From contig JACXUM010000008.1 in NCBI GenBank assembly GCA_014763895.1, positions 1 to 64,000 of the forward strand: DNA of 64,000 nucleotides, given 5' to 3'. Shown here piece after piece: positions 45,454 through 56,243 of the stretch. The DNA is from Campylobacterales bacterium (lineage in GTDB: Bacteria > Campylobacterota > Campylobacteria > Campylobacterales > Sulfurovaceae). Numbering within the stretch: position 1 is the first letter of the stretch; every line of letters starts with the position of its first letter. The notes beneath the pieces were generated by a model. That model did no database searches and had not been told where the DNA came from. It saw only the letters and a list, made by a program, of their open reading frames with translations. Position numbers and translations under genes: made by a program.

Positions 45454-48383
45454 GTGGACAAGGTCACTCAGATACTTTCAGACAAAAAAAGCTTTTAACC
45501 GAGATCTATTTTGATCTTCAGCGCCATTTTGAAAAAAAGTACGGTAAAGATGCCCTCATACTAATGGAGATCGGAAGCTTTTTTGAAGTTTATGAAGTCA
45601 ATAATGATGACCTCAAAATCGGAAAGGCCAAAGAGATCGCCGAACTGCTCAACATTCAGCTTACGCGTAAGAATAAAGCTGTTTTGGAAAACTCCATTTC
45701 CAATCCTCTCCTTGCAGGAGTCCCTTCCGTATCGATCGAACGCTATCTTTCCCGACTTATCGCAACCAAAAAATACACGATCATTCTGGTCAAACAAAAA
45801 GGCGAAATGCCCAACGTCAAACGCTATGTGGCCAATATCATCTCTCCTGGCACCAATTTCGAATACCTCAGTGAACCTAACGAAAACAATATCGTCTCCC
45901 TCATCATCGACGAAAACATGGGTATCTACTCCGTAGGCTATGCCGCGATCGATGTCAGCACAGGCAAAACGATCACGAACGAGATACATTCTACCAGGGA
46001 TGATAAAACCTATGCGCTGGATGAGGCATTCAATCTTTTACAGACCTATTCAACCGCGGAGGTGATCCTTACTTTTGAAAGCAAAGATATCGATCCTGAG
46101 TGGATCATCCACTATCTTGAGCTGGGAAGTATGCACTACAGTATCAACAGCAAACGTTTCAAAATCAACTTTCAAAATGAACTCTTCACACGCATCTTTC
46201 AGATCAACTCGTTTCTCTCAACAATCGAATTTTTAGATCTTGAACGCTATCCCTATACGACTGAAGCCTTAAGCATCCTGATAGATTTTATCATCGAACA
46301 TGACGAAAGTATCATCGAGAAGATGAACCGTCCTCATTTCCTAGGTTCCAGCCGTTTTATGTATATCGGCAACAATGCCATGGAACAGCTCTCTGTAATC
46401 TCGAGAGACCCGACAGAAATGACCCTGCTTGACCTCATCGATAAAACCTCAACGGCATTCGGAAAGCGCCTTCTTAAAGAGCGTCTTCTCAATCCCGTAT
46501 GCGACAGAGCACTGCTGGAAACACGCTATGATCTGAGCGAACGCCTTCTTCCCAATGTCGATCGTTTTGAAACACACCTCAAACAGATCTATAATCTTGA
46601 ACGGATCGCAAGACGGATCAAACTGCATAAACTCCATCCTGTTGAACTCACCTACATTGCCATGTCACTTGAATCGATCCTAAGACTTTTAGATGATGCC
46701 AAAGCAAATGGTCTCGAAGTGGAGGAATCCCTCTTTGATGCGGCGAGTGAAATACTTAGGGTGATTCAAGAAACTTTTGAACTGGACATGTGTGCCAGAT
46801 TCCGGATCGAACAGATCAATGACAATATTTTTAAACGCGGAGTCTATCCGACGATCGATACGATCGTTAGATCACAACAAAAAGAGGTTGATAAGCTTGA
46901 TAATGTCGCTGTACATGTAGACTCGCTCTTTGAAAAAGACAAACTCATTTCTGGCAGTACACGCTATACCACGGTCAACTACCTCGAGAGCGAAGGATAT
47001 TTCCTCAATCTGACCAAAAACCGTTTTACCCTTATTAAAAAAACACTCAAAGACTCTTTTGTCACGATAGAGAACCAGCATCATTTCTTTAAGGATTTTT
47101 CCTATAAGTACCTCAAAAATGCGGTTAAGATCCATGCTCCGCTTTTTGATGAGATCACCCAAACCTATGAAGCCTCACAGGTCAAACTAATCTCTCTTGT
47201 CAAACAGCGCTACCTAGAAAGTCTCGATATGCTTGAAAAGCGTTTCTCCCTTTTATTGGATAAGCTGATAGAGTTTATCGCGGGTATCGATGTAGCCATC
47301 TCCAATGCAAAATGTGCCAAGAGTATGAACCTTACCCGGCCGATCATTGAAAAAGGAAACTTTTATGAGGCCATAGGACTAAGACGCCCCATCATCGAAT
47401 CCAATGAAGAGCGTGGTATCTATGTGCCAAATGATATCTTTTTAGGAGAGAATACCCTCCCTTCGCATAACCACATCACACTCAATGCCAGTAACGAAGA
47501 AGATGTTCTGGGTGTTTTGCTTTATGGGATCAACTCTTCTGGGAAATCCTCTTTGATGAAAAGTATTGGGCTTTCAGTGATCCTTGCCCAAGCGGGTTTC
47601 TTTGTCCCGGCAGCCGAATTGCGTTTTGGACTCTACGATAAGCTCTTCACCCGTATCGTCTCTAAGGACAACCTCTATAAAGGTTTGTCAACCTTCAGCG
47701 TGGAGATGATGGAACTCAAAAATATTTTCAACCATGCCAACGCACGTTCGCTGATCCTGGGTGATGAGATCAGCCAGGGGACTGAAACACAGTCTGCTCT
47801 TGCAATCGTCTCTTCAACGATCCTCAAACTCCTCTCATTAAAATCGACCTTTATTTTTGCGACACATCTGCATCAGCTTGGCGACATTTCACAGCTACAG
47901 AATGTCAAACACCTTATCTTCCTGCATCTTGGGGTACGGTATGATGAATCCAGTGATCAACTGATCTATAACCGGGTACTGCAATTAGGCAAAGGAGACA
48001 GCCTCTATGGCCTTGAATTTGCCCGTTCTTTGCATATGGATAAAGAGTTTTTGCAGACAGCCAAAATCATTCGTGAGGATCTCAGCCATTCCCAAAGCGA
48101 TATTAAAATGATGAGCAATCAAAAAAGAAGCAAATACCATAAAGAGCTTTACATCGGCAAATGTGCGTTATGTGAAGAGCCTGTCGAGGAGGTACACCAT
48201 ATCGTCCAGCAAAAAGACGCTGATGAGAACGGCAACATAGACCACTTTCACAAAAACCACAAATACAATCTCATCCCACTATGCAAAAAACACCATCAGT
48301 TGGTGCATGAAAAGAAGATCGTAATCTCTGGATTTGTGATGACATCTGGAGGATTAAAACTGCATTATGAGATAAATGAGTGA
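45454..48383 (+). CDS. mutS: MutS7-type mismatch-repair ATPase fused to HNH nuclease, with A7 frameshift near the start
   Basis: The body (from ATG 45564, 939 residues) has the mismatch-recognition domain [16 protein letters not shown], connector, lever and clamp domains, an ATPase with Walker [10 protein letters not shown] (about residue 655) and [10 protein letters not shown], and a C-terminal HNH nuclease (about 867-925: [24 protein letters not shown]). This MutS-HNH layout is that of octocoral mitochondrial mtMutS and Campylobacterota MutS7. The open frame extends upstream of 45564 as [20 protein letters not shown], clearly coding, but without a start. GTG 45454 ([12 protein letters not shown]) leads into A7 (45484-45490) in a frame that stops at TAA 45496; one added A or a -1 slip joins the two. 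Possible decay, sequencing error, slippage or phase variation. Confidence 0.88.
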
Positions 48384-48460
48384 TCAATCTTTTCGTTTAA
48401 AAGATAGAATAAAAAGCAACAACCCTACTTTATGCAAGACGGGTGCTTGATAGTTGAAGA

Positions 48461-49006
48461 TTATTTCTTCGGTGTGACATACATATTGATATAACGCCCT
48501 TCTTGATGTGCATCTTTTTCAAGATGTCCCACATCCTGAAGCATCGGCCAGACACGCTGCAATACTTCAATTCCCCATTCAGGGTTTGCCATTTCACGAC
48601 CGCGTAAGAACACTCGAAGCTTAACATGCTTCCCTGCTTCAAGGAATTCTCTAGCATGTTTGACTTTATAATTAATGTCGTTTTCTGCTATTTTACAAGA
48701 AAATTTAACCTCTTTGACTTCAATTTTCTTCTGGTTCTTTTTAGCTTCTTTTTTCTTTTTTTCGATTTCGTATTTATGTTTTCCATAATCCATAATCTTA
48801 GCAACAGGAGGCTTGGCATCCGCAGACATCAGTACCAGATCCAAACTTTTTGACTCAGCTATACTAAGTGCTTCTGCTTTGGAAATGATCCCGAACTGCT
48901 CGCCATCTTCACTAAGCACTCTTAGTTCATTTGCACGGATCTCATCATTCATGATGACATCATCGCCCTTTTTTCTACCTCTGTTTCTATCGTTTTGTTT
49001 ACTCAA
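48461..49006 (-). CDS. infC: Translation initiation factor IF-3
   Basis: 181 residues. N-terminal domain [20 protein letters not shown], linker rich in lysine ([20 protein letters not shown]), C-terminal domain [18 protein letters not shown] and [10 protein letters not shown]. Initiation uses TTG at 49006, overlapping the thrS stop; AAGAAGG is six bases upstream. Non-ATG starts are usual for infC and allow IF-3 autoregulation. Confidence 0.96.
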   Translation of the reverse strand: MSKQNDRNRGRKKGDDVIMNDEIRANELRVLSEDGEQFGIISKAEALSIAESKSLDLVLMSADAKPPVAKIMDYGKHKYEIEKKKKEAKKNQKKIEVKEVKFSCKIAENDINYKVKHAREFLEAGKHVKLRVFLRGREMANPEWGIEVLQRVWPMLQDVGHLEKDAHQEGRYINMYVTPKK

Positions 49007-50817
49007 ATTTTACCTTCTTGAAGTTGTTGTTTTAATTTTACCATAAATTCGTCTTTTGTAAGATTATATTGTTCTTTGGCTCTTCTGTCACGTATTGCAA
49101 CGCTTTGGGTATTGACCTCTTCATCCCCAAGTACCACTACATACGGCACTCTCTGCTTTTCTGCTGTTCTGATTCGCTTGTTAAGAGAGTCATTTTTATC
49201 ATATACCTCAACATCAATGTCTTCCATCATCAGCTCTTTCTTAAGCGTATTGGCATACGCTACATGACTCTCAGCGATCGGAACGAAGATCACTTGTGTC
49301 GGTGCCAAGAAGAAAGGGAACTCTCCGGCATAATGTTCTGTCAAGATAGCGATAAAACGCTCAAAAGAACCCAAGATCGCTCTGTGGATCATAACAGGCT
49401 GCTTCCGCGTGTTGTCTTCAGCGACATACTCCACCTCAAAACGCTGAGGGAGGTTAAAGTCAACCTGTACTGTACCACACTGCCACTTTCTTCCAAGCGC
49501 ATCCGTGATCTTCACATCGATCTTTGGCCCGTAGAATGCCCCCCCGCCTTCATCGATCGTATATGGAAGGTTATTGCCATCCAGTGCATCTTTCAAACCT
49601 TGTGTTGCCAGTTCCCACACGCTGTCTTCACCGATGGCTTTTTCCGGCTTCGTCGCGATCTCCATCGTATAGTTGAATCCAAAGAGCTTCATCACCGAAT
49701 CGACAAACTCAACCACCTCAAGAACCACACTGCTGATCTGTTCAGGGGTACAGAAAATATGGGCATCATCTTGCGTAAATTCTCGGACTCTTAGCAATCC
49801 GTGCAATACACCTGATTTTTCATGTCTATGCACAACACCGTATTCATAGAATTTTAACGGAAGATCACGGTAGCTTTTTTGTGTCTGCTTAAAAATCTGG
49901 ATATGTCCGATACAGTTCATCGGCTTGATACCGTATTCCTGTTCGTCAATTTCGGTTAGATACATATTTTCGCCGTAACATGCATAATGCCCCGATATTC
50001 TCCACATATCCGCCTTGAGTATCTCAGGGCCGCGTACCGGAACATAGCCTCTGATACGGTGTGCTTTATGGAGTATCTCTTCAAGCTTTACTCTTAGTTT
50101 TGCCCCTTTTGGCATCCAAAACGGCAATCCTGCACCTGCCTCTTCATTAAACATGAAGAGTTCCATTTCACTACCGATCTTTCTATGATCGCGTTTTTTA
50201 GCCTCTTCAAGCATCGTCAAATGCGCATTGAGAGACTCTTTATCCGCAAATGCGATCCCATAAATACGAGTCAGCATCTCAGCCTTCTCATCACCTCCGA
50301 GGTAAGCCCCTGCAACACGGGTCAACTTGAAGTTGTTGAGGAATCTCAAAGATGGTACATGCGGTCCCCTGCAAAGGTCTTCAAACTCCCCTTGCCTATA
50401 GATCGAAACTTTTTCATCCGGGATTCTGGAAAGAACTGCCTGCTTCAAGTCATCCTTGGCAAATTTTTCAAGCGCTTGGGCTTTGCTGATCTCATATTTT
50501 TCGATCGCATATTTCTTCTTGATCAGCTCTTTCATCTTTTTTTCGATCGTTTTGAGATCATCTTCGGATATTTTCTGATCTACCCTAAAGTCATAGTAGA
50601 ATCCTTCATCTACAACAGGCCCTACGAAGAACTGTGCATGAGGATAAAGCTCTTTGATCGCTTGCGCCATCAAATGGGCCGTTGAGTGACGGATAATCTC
50701 TAATGACTCATGAGAGTTGTCAAACTCTATAGGAGTTGCAGTGCTAGACTCCCCTGCACTTTGCGTGTCGATAATGTTACCCTGGTTGTCGATATAACCA
50801 ATAATATTTTCGCTCAA
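49003..50817 (-). CDS. thrS: Threonyl-tRNA synthetase
   Basis: 604 residues. The editing domain starts [16 protein letters not shown] with HxxxH; class II catalytic motifs are in [25 protein letters not shown] and [15 protein letters not shown], and the anticodon domain is at the C-terminus. The N-terminal TGS domain is reduced to about 30 residues, compared with about 60 in E. coli. Overlaps infC. Confidence 0.97.
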   Translation of the reverse strand: MSENIIGYIDNQGNIIDTQSAGESSTATPIEFDNSHESLEIIRHSTAHLMAQAIKELYPHAQFFVGPVVDEGFYYDFRVDQKISEDDLKTIEKKMKELIKKKYAIEKYEISKAQALEKFAKDDLKQAVLSRIPDEKVSIYRQGEFEDLCRGPHVPSLRFLNNFKLTRVAGAYLGGDEKAEMLTRIYGIAFADKESLNAHLTMLEEAKKRDHRKIGSEMELFMFNEEAGAGLPFWMPKGAKLRVKLEEILHKAHRIRGYVPVRGPEILKADMWRISGHYACYGENMYLTEIDEQEYGIKPMNCIGHIQIFKQTQKSYRDLPLKFYEYGVVHRHEKSGVLHGLLRVREFTQDDAHIFCTPEQISSVVLEVVEFVDSVMKLFGFNYTMEIATKPEKAIGEDSVWELATQGLKDALDGNNLPYTIDEGGGAFYGPKIDVKITDALGRKWQCGTVQVDFNLPQRFEVEYVAEDNTRKQPVMIHRAILGSFERFIAILTEHYAGEFPFFLAPTQVIFVPIAESHVAYANTLKKELMMEDIDVEVYDKNDSLNKRIRTAEKQRVPYVVVLGDEEVNTQSVAIRDRRAKEQYNLTKDEFMVKLKQQLQEGKI

Positions 50818-50908
50818 AATAAACCTTTAATCATAGTGGTATTTAACATAATGTTTAAAAATGGGGATATTATAACTAAAAGTTTGATAGAAATAAATTA
50901 AAAGAAGA

Positions 50909-50984
50909 TGGTGATCACGATTGGACTCGAACCAACGACCCCTACCATGTCAAGGTAGTGCTCTACCAACTGAGCTACGCGATC
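50909..50984 (-). tRNA. tRNA-Val (anticodon GAC)
   Basis: 76 nt; acceptor GATCGCG/CGTGATC with one G-U, anticodon loop TTGACAT, T-arm GGTTCGAGTCC, encoded CCA. Confidence 0.95.
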
Positions 50985-51005
50985 ATATTATCAAAAGCGG
51001 ATAGA

Positions 51006-51011
51006 AGTATA
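51006..51011 (-). promoter_or_regulatory. -10 box of tRNA-Val
   Basis: The minus strand reads GGCTATACTTC, 22 bases before the tRNA. Confidence 0.5.
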
Positions 51012-51029
51012 GCCTAGAGATGCTTAAAA

Positions 51030-51674
51030 TTAATTTTTGCATACCCACGGGCTTTCTTTGCATAGCTTGTCAAGATACATACTTGCTTCGCTTTTGCCGT
51101 TCTCCACCGCTTTTTGTAGATTTTCATAGGCTTTTAGCTTATCCTGCGGAATACCTTCGCCCCAAGCATATAGGACCGCAACATTGACCTGTGCATTGGC
51201 ATCTCCCATTTGTGCAGCTTTCTCAAAAAGCTCGAAGGCTTTTTGGACATCTTTTTGTACGCCTTTGCCCTCCATATAGAAAGACGCCAGATTGTTGTAG
51301 GCCTCTTTTATCCCGGACTCAACTGCTTTCTCATACCAATACTTTGCTTTTTCATAAGCATGGATATCCGCCTGATCATGTTCTTTCGCATGATAAAGCT
51401 GTGCCAAGTTATATTGGGCCTCCCCATTGCCTTGCTGTGCTGCTTTTTCATACCACCGAATCGCTTGCTGGATATCACGTTTTACGCCTTTGCCCTCTGC
51501 ATACATCATCGCGATATTGAACTGGGCTTTATCGTTCCCTTTCTTGGCATATTCATAAAATGCATTCAGTGCTTTGAGATAATTGCCTTGTTGATAATCT
51601 TCCACCGCATCAGAAAACTCAGCCGCAGACAGACTAAGACCTGCCAATAAAAAAAATACTGCTAATTTCTTCAT
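51030..51674 (-). CDS. Exported Sel1-repeat protein
   Basis: 214 residues. Signal peptide LAVFFLLAGLSLSAA. Four or five Sel1/TPR-like repeats follow, such as AQFNIAMMYAEGKGVKRDIQ and AYNNLASFYMEGKGVQKDVQ, ending with two cysteines (DKLCKESPWVCKN). It resembles the Hcp (Helicobacter cysteine-rich) proteins but with far fewer cysteines. Role unknown. Confidence 0.9.
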   Translation of the reverse strand: MKKLAVFFLLAGLSLSAAEFSDAVEDYQQGNYLKALNAFYEYAKKGNDKAQFNIAMMYAEGKGVKRDIQQAIRWYEKAAQQGNGEAQYNLAQLYHAKEHDQADIHAYEKAKYWYEKAVESGIKEAYNNLASFYMEGKGVQKDVQKAFELFEKAAQMGDANAQVNVAVLYAWGEGIPQDKLKAYENLQKAVENGKSEASMYLDKLCKESPWVCKN

Positions 51675-51703
51675 CTCTATCCTGCTTCGAATTTTTACGA
51701 TTA

Positions 51704-52450
51704 TTATATCAGGGTCTCGGCAACAAACGTCTTAGTCACTTTGCCTCCGAACCGATAGACACCATTTTCATAACTGACATAAAGCTCATCCCCGCTTTTT
51801 GGATGAACTTTAACCTGGTTAGGAACCCTACCTTCGATATGATTACGGATGAAACAGGCAACCATCCCGGTTCCGCAGGCCAGGGTTTCATCTTCAACCC
51901 CCCGCTCATAGGTTCGTACATACATCGTATCGCCCTCTACCCTGCAGATATTCACATTAGCGTTGTATTTCTGGCGCAAAGCCCTGGCTTTTTGGATATC
52001 AAATTCATCAATACTCTCCCTAACGGCCACCAAATGAGGCACACCGGAATTGATCAGCCACCATTGTTCTCCGTCTTCTTGGATATTTTGATCCAATATT
52101 TTGGGCTGTACCATATCGCTGACAACATACATCCCGTTGATCGTTGCTCGTATGACACCGGCCCCTGTCAGAAATTCGGCCTTGCCATCTTTTGAAATCC
52201 CTTTTTCATGCGCAAAGTGTGCCACACAGCGAGAAGCATTCCCGCACATGTCTGCATGGCTTCCATCGGCATTATAGAACTCCCATTCAAAATCATACTC
52301 TGGATGAGGCAATACGACCACCATGCCATCTGCACCCACACCGTTTTGTCTATGGCATAACTTCCTGGCCAATTCGCTTCGGTCAGCCTTTTCCTGAGCG
52401 ATAAAAATAATAAAATCATTGCCATTACCAGAATATTTGGTCACCGTCAT
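51704..52450 (-). CDS. dapF: Diaminopimelate epimerase
   Basis: 248 residues from MTVTKYSGNGNDF; the 13 codons before it are inside coaE and overlap by more than the usual four bases. Converts LL- to meso-diaminopimelate for lysine and peptidoglycan. Catalytic cysteines are in MCGNASRC and TLACGTGMVA. Overlaps the coaE stop by four bases. Confidence 0.95.
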   Translation of the reverse strand: MTVTKYSGNGNDFIIFIAQEKADRSELARKLCHRQNGVGADGMVVVLPHPEYDFEWEFYNADGSHADMCGNASRCVAHFAHEKGISKDGKAEFLTGAGVIRATINGMYVVSDMVQPKILDQNIQEDGEQWWLINSGVPHLVAVRESIDEFDIQKARALRQKYNANVNICRVEGDTMYVRTYERGVEDETLACGTGMVACFIRNHIEGRVPNQVKVHPKSGDELYVSYENGVYRFGGKVTKTFVAETLI

Positions 52451-53040
52451 GAAAAATCCTTTAAAATTGCTTCTTTGACACGCTCGCACTCATGCTGTAA
52501 TTGTTTCAGATCACCGCTATTATCGATCACATAGGTTGCTTTTTGGCGTTTGAGCTCGATATCCATCTGCAGGTCGATCCGCTTTCTTGCCTCAGCCTCA
52601 TCGTAACCGTCTCTGCGCATTAAACGTTTAAGCTGCTCTTCTTTTGGAGTATAGATCACCAGAGACTTTTCGATCGGATAACGCTCTCCTTCAAAGAAAA
52701 GAGGAATATCGATGATATAAGGTTTGCGAAATTCTTCCTGTATGAGGGCCTGACATTCGATCTCTTCATAGATCAGGGGATGAAGAAACGCTTCCAGTTC
52801 TTTTCGTTTTACAGGATCGGAAAAGACGATCTTGCCCAACGCTTTCCTGTCGACTTTGCCTTCATAAACCAACTCTTTGCCAAACATTTCACCGATAGCG
52901 AATGATTGCTCATCAAGGATCTGATGAGCAATCTTGTCTGCATCGATAAAACGGAAACCGTATAAAGAGAGGATAATGGTTGCTGAGCTCTTGCCTGTGG
53001 CTATCCCGCCGGTGAGTGCTATCGCGTATTTGAAGGCCAT
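52447..53040 (-). CDS. coaE: Dephospho-CoA kinase
   Basis: 197 residues. P-loop GGIATGKSS at residues 11-19; the CoA-binding region is DADKIAHQIL and the lid contains RLMRRDGYDEAEARKRI. Last step of CoA synthesis. Follows the speE-like gene directly. Confidence 0.96.
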   Translation of the reverse strand: MAFKYAIALTGGIATGKSSATIILSLYGFRFIDADKIAHQILDEQSFAIGEMFGKELVYEGKVDRKALGKIVFSDPVKRKELEAFLHPLIYEEIECQALIQEEFRKPYIIDIPLFFEGERYPIEKSLVIYTPKEEQLKRLMRRDGYDEAEARKRIDLQMDIELKRQKATYVIDNSGDLKQLQHECERVKEAILKDFS

Positions 53041-53041
53041 T

Positions 53042-53632
53042 TTAAAACTTGATCAATCCTGCGAATCTCTTTTTGCTAACCGTTGGAACCTGAAAAGTTC
53101 CGATAGCAATATCGGAGTTATAATATGCCATCCCTTCTGTCAGATCCGCTCTTTGAAGGTTGATATCTGCCGTAGGGTGGTAAAATTTACTTGCCAATAG
53201 AAGATTTTTGCAAACCAGGTGCCCATCATGTGCCAGAGCCTCATAATGATAAGGCATTACGATCTTGAAGAGCTCCCCCAGCGTTTTGAGCTGTGCTTCA
53301 AAAACATTCTCTTGCGTCAGCATCGTACTCGCCATTGCGGAAACGACACCTTTTACATTGAGTGCTTTATTGAGCAAGCCCCAAAAGAGACGATCCACTT
53401 CGAATCCTTCAATCGCAACGATAGCCACATCAAAAAAGTTTTCTTCAAGCTGTGCCATTTGATCGGCGATATTGTCTGTGATCACAACAACCTTATCAAT
53501 CCCCTTATGCTTCAGCACTTCCCCTTTAAGATTTTCACATCCGCCGATGATCAATATATTCTTAGGGTCGGCATGTGTACACATCGGCACATGTGCTAGC
53601 ATTTCGTCTTTGATATAGTGTAGTTTTTCCAT
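53042..53632 (-). CDS. Spermidine synthase-like protein lacking the N-terminal barrel
   Basis: 196 residues. LHYIKDEMLAHVPMCTHADPKNILIIGGCE matches the SpeE catalytic domain entrance, and later YYNSDIAIGTFQVPTV matches its C-terminal substrate loop. The N-terminal beta-barrel domain of about 70 residues is missing, and the gatekeeper and SAM/dcSAM acidic motifs are not clear (GGCENLKGEV). A speE gene lies next to coaE in Helicobacter, which supports orthology. Enzyme activity is uncertain. Confidence 0.75.
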   Translation of the reverse strand: MEKLHYIKDEMLAHVPMCTHADPKNILIIGGCENLKGEVLKHKGIDKVVVITDNIADQMAQLEENFFDVAIVAIEGFEVDRLFWGLLNKALNVKGVVSAMASTMLTQENVFEAQLKTLGELFKIVMPYHYEALAHDGHLVCKNLLLASKFYHPTADINLQRADLTEGMAYYNSDIAIGTFQVPTVSKKRFAGLIKF

Positions 53633-53712
53633 AATTATTTCCTTCTTACTTTGATATCAATGCAAAGCGATTGTATCAAAAAAGTATCCAAATAAGATTA
53701 AATTAGTCTTAT

Positions 53713-55380
53713 TTACCAATTTCTAAACGACGAGAGTTGCATTTTGTCATATCCGTAGATATCATCTCTAAACTGCAATTGCCCATCATAATCAACCCAT
53801 GCGGTTAAATAAACGACATCGATTGGCACTGTGTTATTCAAGTTCAAAAAGGTTCTGCTCTTTCCTTTCAGAATCTGTTGGGATTTATCAAAATCCACCG
53901 TTGAATTAAACGTGGAGAATGTTTTTAGCAGATCGATCGGTTTTGAAAGCCTGATACATCCGTGGCTGAATGCCCTGACACTTCTAGCAAACAAATGTTT
54001 TGTCGGCGTATCATGCATATAGACCGAAAATTCGTTCGGAAACAGGAACTTCACTTTTCCCAACGCATTATCGGCTCCAGGCCGCTGAGCAAACCTAAAA
54101 GGTACGGTTTTACTATAGCGGTATTGTCTCCAATCTACGGTTGAAGGATCTATTTTCGCGTCATTTTCTCCCCAGCCGTTACGAATCTCTATGTGCTCTC
54201 TTGCCATTGCATTGGAATTACGTAAAAGTTTTGGTATCATCTCTTTTTGTATGATGCTCTCCGGTACATTCCAATACGGATTAAGTACGATTTGCCTTAC
54301 CCGGTTACTGAAAACTGGCGTAGGATTTGTCGGTTTCCCCGTGATGACACCCATTTGCAAGCGCAATCTACCGTCTTCTTCAAGATAGAATGTAAATGCT
54401 GGAATATTGATCATGATATGACGTTTTTCATTGCGTTCGTTAAGCCATTTGATACGATCAAGATTCAATCTGATCATCTCAATACGCTGTTGTACACTTA
54501 CATTCAATGCTTTGGTCGTTGAAGGGCCCAAAATACCCTTTGCTTCAAGGCCGTTTCTTGCCTGGAATCTGATCACAGCCTCTTTAAGACATTTATCATA
54601 AACAGTTCCTTCTCTTGTTCCGCACGACTGATAATCACCGGTTGCTCTCAATCTTTCTCGAAGCATCGGCACCGCGCTATAGGATTGCCCCAAAGAGAGC
54701 GTTCCTTTTAACGGTACAGGCGACCATCCACCGCTCTCTTGTATCTTCAGGTATCTGATCAATGCTTCTTTAAGCTGCTTATAGTGATACTCTTTGGGTT
54801 CAGCATTTTCAAATTCTTCTTCGAGGCTTCCGTTGATCACCGCATTCTCAACAAGCGAGACAGGACTCTCTTTTGGTTTATAGGTTACCCAACCTGCATG
54901 AACATCACTACCCTTAAGATTGGAAAGCCTTGCCTTAAATGCACCCCAGTTGATACTACCATAAAGATTATAGTTCGCATATCCCTCATAAAGCTGCGCG
55001 ATTTTAAACTCCAGATCTACTTTCTGGGCAATCGTACTTGAAGATGCGTATATCTCATTCGCTTTTTCTTCCAAGGCTATAGCATCACGATAAAGTTTGG
55101 TATGATGACCCAAGGTTTCATCGGACTTGATTATTTCAAAAAGCTCATGAGAAAAACTTGAAAGCGAATTTTCATTTACCCAAACCGGTACAAAAAAAAG
55201 CTTCGTATACATCTGCCTCAAAAAATTCTTTTTGGGCTGCGTCTGAAGTGAATTGATCATGATATCCGAAGCAGCTTCATGAAACTGGACTCCCGTGATA
55301 CTTGCTGCCGCATGAGGAGCTGTCGACAACATGACCGCCGTAATCAATCCCATCATTTTATTTTTTAATTGTGTTCCCAT
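53713..55380 (-). CDS. L,D-transpeptidase of the YcbB type
   Basis: 555 residues. Signal peptide (LITAVMLSTAPHAAA). A scaffold domain of about 200 residues is followed by a PG_binding_1 domain (LKEAVIRFQARNGLEAKGIL) and a YkuD catalytic domain with SHGCIRLSKP, holding the active Cys and His, at about residue 475. It likely makes meso-DAP to meso-DAP crosslinks or attaches outer-membrane proteins. An ATG eight codons in is an alternative start. Confidence 0.95.
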   Translation of the reverse strand: MGTQLKNKMMGLITAVMLSTAPHAAASITGVQFHEAASDIMINSLQTQPKKNFLRQMYTKLFFVPVWVNENSLSSFSHELFEIIKSDETLGHHTKLYRDAIALEEKANEIYASSSTIAQKVDLEFKIAQLYEGYANYNLYGSINWGAFKARLSNLKGSDVHAGWVTYKPKESPVSLVENAVINGSLEEEFENAEPKEYHYKQLKEALIRYLKIQESGGWSPVPLKGTLSLGQSYSAVPMLRERLRATGDYQSCGTREGTVYDKCLKEAVIRFQARNGLEAKGILGPSTTKALNVSVQQRIEMIRLNLDRIKWLNERNEKRHIMINIPAFTFYLEEDGRLRLQMGVITGKPTNPTPVFSNRVRQIVLNPYWNVPESIIQKEMIPKLLRNSNAMAREHIEIRNGWGENDAKIDPSTVDWRQYRYSKTVPFRFAQRPGADNALGKVKFLFPNEFSVYMHDTPTKHLFARSVRAFSHGCIRLSKPIDLLKTFSTFNSTVDFDKSQQILKGKSRTFLNLNNTVPIDVVYLTAWVDYDGQLQFRDDIYGYDKMQLSSFRNW

Positions 55381-55524
55381 TGGTGTTCATCCGAAAAAAA
55401 TTTTTTAAAGTATAGCTAAAAATATGTCAATCTATGCTATGAGTTCACCAGTAGAGAAGAAGAAAAGATGGGTTTAAAACAGGATTCTAAAAATCCTCTT
55501 TATTTTAATTTGACAGATAAACCA

Positions 55525-56184
55525 TTATGCCAAAATATCTTTATAATTTTCAGAAGGATCTATTTTAAGCTTTCCTTCTATCTTGGATAATCTCTTGTCA
55601 CCGTTTTTATAGGCTTTTTTCAGACGTTTCTGGGCCTGAGCAATCTCTTTATCTTTAGTAATACCCTGTGCTTTGAGAAATTTTTTCATCCCTACCCACT
55701 GATACTGCGGCCGCTGTGCTTCCAGAGGTGAAACCGGGGATACGTCTATTGTTTCTTTTGGCAATGATTTTGGTTTCATCTGCTCGATCTGGTTGACATA
55801 AAGTGTACGCATTTCATAAAAAGCCTGTTTGAGCAGATCAATCTCTCCTCTAAGGGTTTGGGACATCTGTTTATTGCTCTCTTTAAGATCATCTACCGTA
55901 TTTTTAAGCACCTGTATCGTTTCATCTTTTGCAGCCAAAAGCCGTTTATATTCCTGCTCATTGACCTGTTTTGGCAAAGTTTGTTTGGGCTGAGTGTTGG
56001 TTTGCAGTTTAGAAGCGAAGGTATCGACTGTAGGTTTTTCATTCGCTTCATCGGTAAGGACAAGATAGAGTTTCCCCTCTACCGTTTTGGTCTTGAGAAT
56101 CCCCCGTTTGATTTTTGCATAGACCGCCTGACGCGAAATACCGACTTCTTGCGCATATTCTGAGGGCTTCATTAGCTTTGCCAT
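55525..56184 (-). CDS. DUF3972-type helix-turn-helix protein
   Basis: 219 residues from MAKLMKPSEYAQEVG. Residues 5-35 form a MerR-like or phage-type helix-turn-helix (YAQEVGISRQAVYAKIKRG), then a region of coiled coil (about 75-140), and a lysine-rich end (WVGMKKFLKAQGITKDKEIAQAQKRLKKA). AAGGA is six bases from this ATG; the longer frame begins 11 codons earlier with no site. Known, as far as I recall, only in Campylobacterota; role unknown. Confidence 0.8.
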   Translation of the reverse strand: MAKLMKPSEYAQEVGISRQAVYAKIKRGILKTKTVEGKLYLVLTDEANEKPTVDTFASKLQTNTQPKQTLPKQVNEQEYKRLLAAKDETIQVLKNTVDDLKESNKQMSQTLRGEIDLLKQAFYEMRTLYVNQIEQMKPKSLPKETIDVSPVSPLEAQRPQYQWVGMKKFLKAQGITKDKEIAQAQKRLKKAYKNGDKRLSKIEGKLKIDPSENYKDILA

Positions 56185-56243
56185 CATCCTTCCTTTGCAC
56201 TTGTGATGGCCAATCATAACATAAAGTTAATGAAAAGTGTCAA

